Origin: Blasia pusilla | Taxonomy: Eukaryota > Marchantiophyta > Marchantiopsida > Blasiales | Assembly (NCBI GenBank): GCA_050084515.1 | Contig: CM114271.1 | Span: forward strand, 32,984,001 to 33,048,000 | DNA: 64,000 nucleotides | Reading direction: 5' to 3' | Shown: positions 11,473 to 22,600 of the stretch, in pieces | Layout: each line of letters opens with the position of its first letter | Position numbering within the stretch: the first letter of the stretch is position 1 | Made by a program: the position numbers and the translations under genes | Notes under the pieces: model-generated | Database searches by the model: none | Seen by the model: the letters and a program-made list of their open reading frames with translations, nothing else | Told to the model about the DNA's origin: nothing

Positions 11473-14400
11473 ATGCATCCTCCGCTTGTAGCGTGCAGCA
11501 GTGCCTGCAAAGTAGTTGCGTGCTTTGCGACGCCACCGGCGCGGGCTGTGCAGAGGCAGTCGTCGAGATATGGTGGCGTCTACATTCCTAGGTTGCGAGC
11601 GGTCGGGGCCGGGGAGCGCCCGCCCGACTCGTCAGACGCAGGCGGAGGTAGCGGCAGAAGCTTTCGATGGAGCGCAGTGCGAGCGGCGGCCGTGCAAGAA
11701 ACCGTGAGCGCGCTGCTGGTGGAGGAAGAAGAGAAGCAGGAGAATGGAGCTCACATATCAGAGGAACGTGTGCAATCTCCCGGGGATTATATCGGCTACG
11801 GTAGTCTCCTCGAAGACAAGTCCTTCCGAGAGCGCTTCGTCGTCCGGTTTGGTGAGGTTGGCATACACGGACGTACCTCCCTCGAGACTCTTTCAGCTTT
11901 GTTGCAGGTTGGGTGCTCCTCCAACCTCATGACTCTGCTAATCCTCCTCTTTCTCCGCTTCATTTTCTCCATTCGGCGAAGGTTTCACTTTGGGATTCTC
12001 AACTCTGCCCGCATGCGTGGATTGTACGTACATTGTGGAATTGGGGAGGTGCTCGCAAAATTGCTAAACCTGCAAGCTCGTAGCTCGTAGCTGATAGCTC
12101 TGCTCCTTCTCCTGCTCTTGAGCGATGGCTGCCATTTTTTGAAGGCTTCGTTTGCGGAATTCTTGAGTCTGCCTGCAATGTGTGGAGTATGCGTGCATGG
12201 TGAAATTGGAGACTACTGGGACTCATAAAATTGAGGCGTCTCCAAGTTCATAGATGTGTGCCTTCCCCTTCTCCTGCTCCTGTAACTAGGTGAAGGCTTC
12301 ATTTGTGGGATTCTTGAGTCTGTCTGCAACGCTCGGAGCATAACGACACAATGAGACTGGGGCCGCTGGAAAGACGGGCGCAACGTATGGGGTCACGGGA
12401 GTCTGAAGAGAGTGTAAATTGGAAGCAAGGCTGAAGAACCCCGCAGATATCTGTTGCGCTGTTGGTTAGCAGAACGCTGTCAAGGTCCAATCAATGGACT
12501 GGAATAATTTTAGTTGACGTAATTCAGTTGTATATTTACATAATAGGAGGCTGCCACGAATCATGTCATTTGGATGGACTACGGATTCAGCCCTGGCAGA
12601 AACATGAGTGAAAACATCACTGTCACCACACGAATGCACATCGAAGTGGATCGCTACCCTGTCTGGTGAGAGCTACTGATCATGGTCCGGTTATTAGAAT
12701 CCTTGCGCTGTGCAGTTGCATCCCCCCAAGTGTTCTGGCTGCGAGAATTGTTGGGTGTCTGGACTCCAGGTGATCTGCCAGGTCGTGCGTTGGATGTAAC
12801 ATGTAGAGGTGGGTTGTTTTCTCCTGAGACAGGCGTGATCTACTCGAGATTGATACTTGGTTCCAGGCAGAGGGAAAGAATGCTGTCCGTAGGGACTGGA
12901 CAGTGCGGGACGTTAAAACAGGCCAGCACATTGCGTTTGCAACGAGGTGGGTTTAGGAGACGCGACATGATCTGTACTCCTGCTGTATGTACTGTTGTGG
13001 GGTGGGATGGGATGGGATACATATATGGCATAGCCTTGAGATATTGATAGCTTTGGATTCAAGCTGTCCTGACCGGAGAGTGCAATTGAGGAGAGAAGGG
13101 GTGTGCAGTAGGTGTAATTGAAGTCTGGGAAGTTGCACTGGAACTGAATTCCTATGGTTGCAGTGTATGGGTGCTCATGAACCCGCGGACTCGACGACTG
13201 AGCAAAATAAGTCAAGAGATGTGGACGGAGCTGGAGCCTCACATGAGAAAGCCTTTTAAGTAAAGTCAACTGCCCATAGTCCAACGTTTTAAGTTGGAGT
13301 GAAAGGTTTCCTATTCCTTCCTTTCTTCCTTCCTTCATGCGTGGTCTGGTGGATTCCAAATTTAGAGGTCTAGTTGCAATGTCTACTTATCATTTCGATG
13401 AGTGACCTTTGCTACCAGCTGGAAAGATGGTAGTATTTCAGTGTCAGATGATGTTCCCGTTTAACCCACAAAATCAACTTTCATACAGGTGGGCTTTGAC
13501 AGAGGACAGGAGGCAAAATAGCTCAAGGAAAATAGAGAAACTGGATGATGAGGCTGCCTTGAAGACGGATGGATTAATAGTGAGACACCCTACCACCTGC
13601 CTTCTGATTGTGGTTCTTGAAAATACTATACATGAAGTTTTTTTTGTTCCAGCTCGCTAGTGCTAAGATAATGTGGCAATGCTTTACAGGCCTCTGAGAA
13701 GGACTGTGACATGAACCAGCACGTCAACAATGTTCGATACCTCAGCTGGATGCTTGAGGTGATGTGTTTGATACTCCTGTGTCGCATTTGCATACACTAA
13801 CATCCCTAGTAGGTCACATATGCTCAGTGATTTGCCTCAGGGCTGGGTGTTATTTAATTGTGAGTCTTAGGTATGCGAGTGAAGACATGATTTCTAGGAC
13901 CCTCAAAAATCATCAGAGTGTGGTATACCTCTTTCTTCTAAAAGAGGTCTACCAAAGCTAAACTATAGCAGTCGGATTTGAATCAACAAGATCGACATCA
14001 TGAACCTGATAGCTTTGAGGTTTGGATTAAAAATTTTATTGAAGTTTATATCTACAGTTCAGCAGGAGCACAAGTTTAAGACCTCTCCAGAGTATCACTT
14101 ATAGCTGTGTGGATGCATTTCCCAACCCTGTCTTAGGGTTCCCTATGGCCTGCCGAGGTCCTAGTACTGACTTGAAAGGATGTAAACGCCTTCTTCTGTT
14201 GATGCTGTCCTGGGATTGTCACTTGCTAAATCTTTTGAGTGGAAATCTGATGCACTAGGTGATGTTTTGCATGGCACGGTCACCTGACTAACCTCTTCGT
14301 GACAACTTAATGCTGATGCCATAGTTGGTTTGGCTTTCCTCCAGAGTATACCCGAAGAACTGAAGCGCTCTTATGAGGTTAGCAAGATCACTTTGGAGTA

Positions 14401-14557
14401 CCGCCAAGAAGCGCTTCCAGGGCAGAGTATTCATTCTATCGCTCACCCTGAGGAAGCGGAAGGCAGCAGTCGGCAGTTCACACACTTAATCAGATCAAGC
14501 GGAGATGGGAAGGAGATCAATAGAGGTAGAACTGTATGGAGGCCTTTGCTGCCATAA
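11473..14557 (+). CDS. Plastid acyl-ACP thioesterase, FATA/FATB family (six exons)
   Basis: The enzyme hydrolyses acyl-ACP to free fatty acid in the plastid stroma, ending de novo synthesis. Exons 11473-11907, 12547-12665, 12833-12946, 13489-13579, 13690-13758 and 14345-14557 have GT...AG borders and compatible phases. They give 346 residues plus TAA, close to the family length. Residues 1 to about 100 look like a transit peptide. Recognisable blocks are SFRERFVVRFGEVGIHGRTS, VTTRMHIEVDRYPVW, IDTWFQAEGKNAVRRDW, DMNQHVNNVRYLSWMLE and SKITLEYRQEALPG. The hot-dog catalytic set is visible as Asp260, Asn262, His264 and Glu298. The residue after that Glu is Ala299, where characterised enzymes usually have Cys. 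The segment between about 223 and 257 seems shorter than in FATA. Exon 4 has an alternative upstream acceptor at 13418, but it breaks the frame, so I used the one at 13488. I cannot separate FATA from FATB with certainty. Confidence 0.9.
11978..12360. repeat. Three imperfect tandem repeats in thioesterase intron 1
   Basis: Related units start near 11978, 12141 and 12292, with spacings of 163 and 151 bp. Each begins with a variant of GAAGGCTTCATTTG, followed by GGGATTCTTGAGTCTG and a CTGCAA-type stretch, then ends near a GAAATTGG-like segment. The units are clearly diverged and make up most of the first intron. Confidence 0.65.
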
Positions 14558-14702
14558 GCATCTCATTCTCTGCATGTCTCTAGTCCAAAACATTTTCACC
14601 CGTTTATTATAAACGAAGTAAAGAAATTTACTTTCTAATGGCATCGTGCAAAGATGATGCTCTGCAGCCTGTTGCTTCCCCCGTCGCTAGATTGTTAGGC
14701 TG

Positions 14703-14972
14703 AATCATGTCACAATGTCGGCTTTTCGGCCCAATTGTAGTTTTTGTTTTTGGAATCGCAGTCTCCTACCATCCCACGGAAGCCAAGAAATTTTCTACTC
14801 CGGCCAGTCACTGTTGCCTTTCTCCCACAACATCCATTGCTGAACCATGTCACAATGTCAGATTTTGGACCCAATTGCAAAGCAGATGTTGTTTTTGGAA
14901 TCGCAGTCTCCTACCATCTTCCTCCACGGAAGCCATGAAGTTTTCTCCCTCAACGTCCATTGCTGAGCGAGG
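14703..14972. repeat. Two-copy tandem duplication of about 135 bp
   Basis: Units at about 14703-14841 and 14842-14972 share CATGTCACAATGTC, TTTTTGGAATCGCAGTCTCC, TACCATC, CACGGAAGCCA and CATCCATTGCTGA in the same order. Small indels separate them. It lies downstream of the thioesterase stop codon, possibly within its 3-prime UTR or flank. Confidence 0.8.
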
Positions 14973-15810
14973 CAGACTAATCCCTGCATAGCAGTTGTCT
15001 ACGTACTGGAGAAATTACCAACGCCACTTCCTGTTACGCACCTGGTTTCGAAACCTGGCTGCCTACTGGAGGTGACGAAAATGAGCGTCTCCCCAGTTCT
15101 CCTGTGAAGAGCCCGCATTTGTCCTGTATCCTGCCGGTCTATTTCGGTATTGTTATAGTCTACAACGTGTCTCTCTGTGCCTGGTAGGTTTGAGCACTGC
15201 TCTGCGTTGCCAATGGAGAAGCCTCAAGAGAGATCGTGGTCTTTCTTTAACAATATATGCGGTGGAAACAAGAAGTTGGCAGTTTCAACGAGTAGACGGT
15301 ATCTGAGAAAAGCACTTCCAAAGTCGTTGGAGACAAGCATGCCCAGCCCTATCACACCCGACCTCCCGCTTCACGCCTCTGTCCTCCACGTTTTCGTCGT
15401 GGCATTGCGATCATGGCCCGTCCAAAAGACGTTGATTCCAGTCAAATGTCCATGACGATTCAAAGATTCGCGACGTCCAAATTGGAGATAATTGCGGGAG
15501 CGTGATTCATAAGAGGTTGCAAAATCCTCCCTCGCTGTTCTCTTGTGATTATCAGACTTTTACGCTTTACTCCGTATGTCACGTTCAATCAGAGATATCC
15601 TGCATCTCAGTCCCACAGGTCTGGTTTCGATCGGGACTGCAACTCCCCATGTCAAACTTCATGGCAAAAATTGACAAGTAGGCGAAGATCGGATTCAGGC
15701 TTCAACTTCGCTGCATTTCGGTATCATTTCTTGTCCGCGACACTCTTTTGTTCGACGTCCGATTTTGAAAGATTTGGCCGATCGTCGCACACGTTTGATT
15801 CTTCGAAACG
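14973..15810. other. Spacer between thioesterase and F-box ORF
   Basis: I see no gene here. Open frames on the plus strand (for example 15177-15455) carry no motif. If the F-box gene on the minus strand is longer than its visible exon, its missing 3-prime exons would lie here, but I could not find a convincing F-box-associated or kelch segment. Confidence 0.35.
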
Positions 15811-16116
15811 TCAGCCAGACAAACGATTCAATTCAAGGGCATAGGGGGAGCGCGTCGCAAGATCCTCTGGTGAATTAGCGGGGGAAAGATCCCGAAGCTT
15901 TCTCTTGGATAGGCCGAGTTTCATGAACCACAGCATCTGAAGCCTAACGAAGTCGGCCGGAGGGCATAACGTGCGAGAGATGGTGACGATGTACAGGCTC
16001 CACTTCTTGCAGACACGACGCAAGTGCACGAGATTCACGAGCGGCACTTTTCTGAGTACCAGTTCCAGCAGGTGGTCAGGCAGCAAGCCCCATGGCACTG
16101 GGTTCAGGCTCGCCAT
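15811..16116 (-). CDS. F-box protein, short or 3-prime truncated
   Basis: F-box proteins recruit substrates to SCF ubiquitin ligases through Skp1. The 101-codon frame has an N-terminal F-box at about residues 8-50: WGLLPDHLLELVLRKVPLVN followed by LVHLRRVCKKWSLYI. This resembles plant F-box/kelch proteins in which the box opens with a Trp-x-x-Leu-Pro motif. The start codon sits in a good context (GCGATGGCG). No C-terminal kelch, LRR or FBA domain follows; the frame stops soon after PADFVRLQMLWFMKLG. Either an intron hides the rest or the gene is a truncated relic. The F-box call itself is fairly secure; the completeness of the gene is not. Confidence 0.65.
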   Translation of the reverse strand: MASLNPVPWGLLPDHLLELVLRKVPLVNLVHLRRVCKKWSLYIVTISRTLCPPADFVRLQMLWFMKLGLSKRKLRDLSPANSPEDLATRSPYALELNRLSG

Positions 16117-18132
16117 CGCTGAAAGGACCCAGACGAGCAGATACTCACGCTACGGCATGGCTTGCACATCGCGGAGGCATCGATATCCAGGCGGGAGATC
16201 CATTCGCGGACCTGCGTCAGGGACAGTGTTCTCACAATGCCAGTGGTTTGCTCTCCTGCTTTGCAAGTGCAATGAGTCATCCGAGCATAACCTCCTTATG
16301 AGGGAATGTTTGTAGGGACCATGTTCACGCAAGGGCAGTGCTGTCCTCCTCTAGGCATACATTATGAGTGTCAGACACAGTCAATGCAACCTGACGAGTT
16401 GCAAGAAGTTTTTTTCCACCAAATTCTACTTGGAATCCGATGGGTTGCAAATTGTTATTTCCCACATAGTTCTTCTTGAATCCCATTATAAGGATAATGG
16501 GATGTTTATTAGGAAAGGGACCATGCCAACTATGGAAATTTGAAGAGTAAGAGACACGAAATGAGTGCGAATATGATTCTCACGAACCTATTAGGAGACT
16601 TTCTTGACTTGGATCTTACAGGCCGTCTCTCCTGAAGGAAAAATTCATCCAGAAACCAATTTTTTGATAAAACAATTTTGTCGCACTTCTTAAATGTGGG
16701 AGAAACGCTCACGTCTATTGCAACTTCACTTCCAGGCATTCGTGCCATGTTAAGGACACTCCTACTATGGCATGCCTCAACGCAAGGAATCCCTCTCGAT
16801 GCAGGAAGACTCCGACGATTTTAATAGGATTTTCGATATTAATGACGTTCTTATAAATTCCAATAGTATGGATGATTTTAACATGGAGGGACAGAAAAGT
16901 TCTCGAATGTGATTGTGATGAGAAAGCAGAGTGCATCCCTAAAGACGTGTTGGTAGTTAGCAGTCGAGGCAGCATGCACACGTCCATACCAAGGCCTACC
17001 TGGTGATTTCAGTTGACCAATGATCATAAGCTTTCAGCCGTGGGAAGAGTAAGAGAAGATGGTACGCAAGGCAAGATCGGCATCGCAAAGAGTGCTCCAC
17101 GAATCCTGCTCTGGGGATTACATCCTGACGTACATCGTGATTGCCAGGTGATGGGGAACCCTATCTCCATTTTGGAGAGTTGTCGTGTTTAGGAGCCAAG
17201 ATATGAATCCGGAATGGCAGTGAAGGAGAGGACACGACCACCCTGTCCAAAACATATTGAACACAATGAAGATCAGGTCGTGCTTGCACACATGCTGAGG
17301 GAGAAACTTGTGAGATTGCGCCGCTGAACCTCTACCTGCTGCCGTAGAGAAGAATCTCAAGCGTGTGATCCTGGCAATATTCCAGAGGATTTGTTCTGTG
17401 CTTCAAGATCCAATCGGTTCACCACTGGGCATCTTACGTACTGTTTATTGTTGCAATGGCATAATGGCTTCTAGCAGCAGCTCGATGAGAGTTGTAGCCA
17501 GCTCAGGAACATGGGCCTGACGTAGCTCTATCCAACACAGTCCAAACCATTCAGATTCTGTTTGCCTGTTATGATTTTCATGCTCATGGCAGTTGGAACC
17601 AAATGTTGAGTGAATTCAGGAATTTTACTGTCTGCTATCATCAATCTCTTGCAGCTCTGGGAACATAAGAGCCATTTGCACCGAAACTTTCTTATGACGG
17701 GAACGAAACCATTGGAGAGGGTGGTGGCGTCACCAAGGATCCATGGCTACTCACAACCCAAGACTTCCACAATTGAACTTGTATTGCTCATCCTCCTTCC
17801 TTTAATGAACATCCCGCACAATGAACAAAGCAGAGTGCTGCTGTGAGTCCCTGAATTCTGTCATTTCCATTACCATTGTAGTAAGGGTATGATTGAAGTG
17901 GAAAATCCTGAGCTCCAGCCTCCAAAGCAGCAACCCTAACTTGATGACACCAGATGCGACACCCCAGCGCGCATCTGATCGATCGGCAGAGTAGCAAGAT
18001 ATGGCAAGGGGAAAGGAGACTCGTTCGAAGCAGGAATCTTAGCTAAGATCGCCACAATCTTTCGAACTAGCCAGAGCGCAAGTCCGAATCTGCAAGCCCA
18101 AGAAGCGAAACACGGTCGATGACGTCCATCCT
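16117..18132. other. Intergenic, no gene recognised
   Basis: Mixed-composition DNA between two minus-strand genes. Short open frames on the minus strand near 16530-16748, 16715-16987 and 17118-17360 show no motif and no consistent splicing. The part nearest 16117 may hold the F-box promoter. Confidence 0.35.
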
Positions 18133-19506
18133 CTAGTCACCCGCAGCAATCCGCTCTCGATATGCCTCATCTGCAGCCTCTTTCCTGATCACCTCCTCCC
18201 AGTTTTCTCTATTAATGAAGTCAATGGGGATTCCTGTGCCGATTCTCAGCCCAGGCTGCACCAAACCCTCGCTCGTAACGATTCGAACTTCGACTCTGTA
18301 CTGCACGTCGCAAAAAGCTGCCTCCATCGGGCTCTCTCGAGTTTCCGAGTCTCTGGAAACCGGGCACACTGATCCAAAATCTGCAGACGGGCTACTGCGA
18401 TCCCCGTCGATTCCACTCTCACCATTACTCCAGTGACCAGCGGAAGATGCAAGTGAGACTCCAGTCAGCTTCTCTTCTCGGCAGTCGACCGAGATTCCTG
18501 GCTTCTCCTCACCCACAATAGTCATCTCGTTGGTTTTGAGGTTTAACCTAAAAGCGACATCACGAGACAGTGCTGCACTGCCGTTCGCTTCGTTGATTTG
18601 TGTGGTGAGTTTGCCATCTCCTGTCAGCTTCGCATGGTTCTCTTCCAACTGCTCCCACGTGAATAGTAAGGGGAGCGTGGAGCCTCCCCATGGATTGAAG
18701 TCCAGCAACTTCACCCTGGAGTCTTTCGTCACATAACAGTCGAATGTGAAGTTAGGAGCTGGAAACTTGCCTCGTATCTCTTCGTGGAAGAAATCGAAGA
18801 TGGCGAATTCATAGTCCTCCTCTGCACCCACAAGCGAAGGATAGAATCCTGTCACCTCTCTTTGACATATGCCTACCAACACTCCTCCGCGCACGAACGC
18901 GCGAAACTCGAGCTCTGGCCTGAGCTCGTACCACTTTCGGAGAGCTAACACCACCACATCCGGGCGGTCCTTGGACTTGTCCTCGCAGGAATCGAAAGCG
19001 CTGCAAAGGTCGTGAGTGACACTGTCTGAAGCCTTCAACAGCAGCAAGATCTCCCCGAAGTTGTGGCACTTCAGATTCCCCGATGTGCTAATCCAAGTCG
19101 TGTCCTTCGGAGCAGTCCAATTCAGCTTCGGGAAAACGGCCCCTCCCAACTTCTCGATGGAAGCCTTAACATCCCTCTCCAGCTCCAGAAACGACGGCAC
19201 CTCCGGCTCTCCCTCGTCGTCGTCCTCCTCCTCCCAACGGTCGTAGTCTTCGCTCTGCAGCTCCGGGCATGTCACCGTGGTCCGCGTGGGCATAGCTTCG
19301 CTCGAGCGCGAGAGGAAGAGCCCATCTTCCAAGAGGTAATTCACGAACGCCTCGGGCAGAACGTGAATTCGAGTGCGAAGCGAAACTCGGCGAAATCGGG
19401 GATACCACGTCTGAATCTGACACTCCAAAACCTCCGCTTCTCTCATTTCCTCGTCCCGCTCGGCACCGCTCGAAGATGCTCGTGCCGAATCACAGGCCCA
19501 TGCCAA
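18133..19506 (-). CDS. CDC123: CDC123/D123 family ATP-grasp protein, eIF2 assembly factor
   Basis: CDC123 helps assemble the heterotrimeric translation initiation factor eIF2 by acting on its gamma subunit in the cytoplasm. The single uninterrupted frame of 457 codons holds the whole D123 fold. Visible landmarks are WYPRF (34-38), an acidic stretch EEEDDDEGEPE (about 92-102), the family signature PKLNWTAPKDTTWIS (126-140) with its nucleotide-binding Lys region, ELEFRAFV (198-205), SLVGAEEDYEF (224-234), and the metal-binding DFNPWGGSTLPL (269-280). After about 285 comes a long, less conserved linker, then a Gly/Pro-rich tail ending near GTGIPIDFINRENWEEVIRK. Met21 is a possible alternative start. 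The gene is intronless here and looks functional. Confidence 0.93.
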   Translation of the reverse strand: MAWACDSARASSSGAERDEEMREAEVLECQIQTWYPRFRRVSLRTRIHVLPEAFVNYLLEDGLFLSRSSEAMPTRTTVTCPELQSEDYDRWEEEDDDEGEPEVPSFLELERDVKASIEKLGGAVFPKLNWTAPKDTTWISTSGNLKCHNFGEILLLLKASDSVTHDLCSAFDSCEDKSKDRPDVVVLALRKWYELRPELEFRAFVRGGVLVGICQREVTGFYPSLVGAEEDYEFAIFDFFHEEIRGKFPAPNFTFDCYVTKDSRVKLLDFNPWGGSTLPLLFTWEQLEENHAKLTGDGKLTTQINEANGSAALSRDVAFRLNLKTNEMTIVGEEKPGISVDCREEKLTGVSLASSAGHWSNGESGIDGDRSSPSADFGSVCPVSRDSETRESPMEAAFCDVQYRVEVRIVTSEGLVQPGLRIGTGIPIDFINRENWEEVIRKEAADEAYRERIAAGD

Positions 19507-22500
19507 CCCCTGATCGGAGCTCGAATTCCACGCGCTTCACAATCGCTGTCGCTGTTTAGGCTGTGGCGCTCATGGGAATTCAATCCTTTGCTTCGGAATT
19601 CCCCTCTGTTCCGCTCTTCCTTTGAGAACTTGCTCTCTGCAGCGCAGAGAAACCCAGAGGTTTCAGGGTTTGAAATTAGGGCAACCTCTCGCTCCTCCTC
19701 GTACGTTGGCACTTGTTTTTTAACACTTGTCATTTTGAAAAGGAAATTAAAATTTAAAAGAAATAATAAAATTAATATCACCATGATATAACATGGGCAC
19801 CTACTAATATTTATTATTAGAATTACATTATATACTATTAGATCATTTTAAATGGGTGTTTTGAATTATGTATCATTACATTTATTATAAACTATTTCTT
19901 ATTAGACACATGTCAAATCAAATGGAGTATACATCCATAAGAGGAGTTTGAATATTGAATGGCTATTCCTCAATAACAATATAGACATATGAATTTTCAT
20001 TTTCATAAAGAGTCTAATGATTATAATATTATAAATTAGCCCATCATATCATTAGGGCTTTACATAGATGCTATATTTAAAAGGTGGCATTTTCTTGGTT
20101 TGTTGACACCCCTTCTCTTCTTGCATTAAGAAAAATAAAATTTCTTGCTAGGATCCTTGTGTGAGGTTTCCCTCTTATGCCTAGTGGGATAGATGTATTG
20201 ACTTCTCGCTCTATTGCAATCTATATTATAATTTGAGGAGTGCTTCTAATATTGCGAGTATGAGATTGTATGACACGTGTCACCCTAAACCCGACCTCTA
20301 TACACCCTAAAACGCAGCGCGTACGTGTTTGTATCTGCAGAGGGTATACGTTTCACGACCGGAGGCACGTACATGCACAAGACCGTGCGATGCTCGGTCC
20401 CTCATGGGCACTAACTAGTGGTATTAAAGGAAGGATATTTTTGGCTATATGGTATTTGTGGTTGAAATATACATGGGTTGTCATTAGCACATATATAAGA
20501 TCCATCTATCCTCTAAATCCTCAAATATCTATGCATGAACAATCGGACATAGAGTTTATGTAACCGAGAGATGTGAGTCAATACTCTCCAAAGATGAAAT
20601 ATGTAATTTCAATACCAATCATAACCCAATTTTAACTTAAGAGAATATAACCTTAATATACCAAGATAGCCTATCTCTAATGTCTTGCGGATATCACTCT
20701 CTCGTTTCATCTTTGTGGCTCTCATATCCAAAGATGGACTCTTAACGAACTTTATTATGAGTATACTCTCCTTGGAAAATCTCTTAGGCAGCTTGTATGC
20801 ACATACTCATATGAGATTACATAGGACCTTGAGGACACCATATACTCTCTCATCACATCATGACACATGATCCTCTCCACACAAAAAAGTGAGAACAAAA
20901 GAAAATTCCTTATAACAAAGGATTCTCCCTCTAATGAAAAATCTCCCATGAGCCTCGTCCGTCCAAGAGACATCACCACCACAAAGTCACCTAAATGTGC
21001 GCCATAAGACACCTAATGTTTAAGTCATTCACGCTAGTAAAGACCTTCAAAGAAAATCTTAAAGGCGGACCAAATTTGAGAGAGTTTGATAAGCCCACCA
21101 CAATTAAAGCCTAAATTAACTAATTGCAAGACTAGAGTGGATTGTAGAACCTACCGTGGGACTATATTAAATTAAGAAGGGCTGGTGCCTTGAATTCTGA
21201 TTGGGAGAAAGGAGGCATAGACACCCATTCATGAGGATAAATGGCAAAGTAGATGGAAAACCTTTGAGCCTTATGGAATCTACACTTATGTTAAGAAACT
21301 TTCTTATTTTAATAAATTTATATTATTCTTGGACTGTGCCTCTTCATTCTATCACTCTTCTTTCACCATTCAAATTGATTTAAAATAATACTTAAAAATT
21401 CTAAAAATTATTTTAAAACTCTAACAATTATTTATAAATTTAAATTTAAATTTATTAAAAAATGATAAATTTTAAAATTTAAATTTCTGCATGAGAGATA
21501 TGATTGAAATGCCATATTCCATCGCCGCTTTCTGAAACCTTCTATTCTAACTAGTATGCGGCCAATGTAGTATGACTAAGTAAGGTGTTACTAAATACAT
21601 AAATAGATTAGATTCTATACAAGGTGCGTCTAAGTAAAATTGCAAGTGAAATGTATTTGAAGCTTATTGAATGGAGATGAATGATAACTTAAGGCATTGG
21701 TATCACTGGTTAAATTTATGTGAAGAATATTGAATGGACATGAATGATAACTTAAGGCATTATGTTTTACTGGAAACAATCACAAAATAGTAGAGTCTCA
21801 TAAGTGAGCATTGGTTGGGTTTGTAGAATAGTAGAGTCTCATAACACTTTGATAGACGTAAGCTGGTTTGTGCTGAATTTTCTGTGTTGAATGAGGGCAA
21901 GAGGTTTCTTTAGCTTGACTTTGAAGTGTACCTACAGTTGGAGAATTCATTATGTGTAGTTACACAAGTATGAGTGTGAAACAAAAGGTGAAGTAAAATC
22001 TAGTGTGCACCGAAACTGATACTAAATGCTCATATATGCTAAAAGAGCAAGTAGAGTTAAACTGATGAACAGGAGCGAACATTGTAGATATTAGTACTTT
22101 TACTAAGTTGAAAAATAGCACTCCTACATAATCTGGAGATTCATATTGAAAGATAACTCAATTTGCCACTGGAAATATCAGTTCCTTAGTGCAATCCACA
22201 GGAGTCAAAACTTTTAAAATGAGGAGCTAATATCTGAGAAATTGATTGAAAGTTCTGAATGTGGAACCAGTACAAACTTGACAGAAGAGTTTGAAGTGAA
22301 AACTTTGCCATGACAACAACATGGAACTAAGGCTATCCCATAACTGGCCTTAGAGTTTCAAAAAAATCACATGCATGTAGTAGTGATGCATACACACACA
22401 ACTAATGTGAAGAACTAACTCCTCAACATGAACTGAATTACAAGAAGTTGAAGCTTAAGTCTAGGATCATTAGCAAGTAAAGGAGCAACATCTTTGGAGA

Positions 22501-22600
22501 ACTCCTTAAACTGATCTCTTGCTGCTCTTAAATTTTCCTCTGCCATCTAAATCTTTTGGAGTTTGTTCTTATTCTCTTCATATGCATTGTCCAACATGTC
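19507..22600. other. AT-rich spacer with minor repeats
   Basis: No gene is supported. The sequence is strongly AT-rich from about 19730. A small direct repeat (ATTGAATGGA.ATGAATGATAACTTAAGGCATT) occurs near 21666-21702 and again near 21727-21760. A few G-box-like ACACGTGTCA sites (for example near 20275) occur outside any obvious promoter. Confidence 0.35.

Noticed and set aside
10923-11510. 195-codon minus-strand ORF
   Set aside because: It lies antisense to the promoter and start of the thioesterase gene in GC-rich DNA, has no motif, and is very rich in Arg, Ser and Pro, as expected of a chance frame.
13418-13579. Longer exon 4 of the thioesterase with a possible frameshift
   Set aside because: At first it looked like a pseudogene frameshift, but the acceptor at 13488 gives an in-frame join with the neighbouring exons, so the gene can be read as intact.
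19063-19791. 242-codon plus-strand ORF
   Set aside because: It is mostly antisense to the CDC123 gene, which has clear conserved motifs; the plus frame is a shadow.
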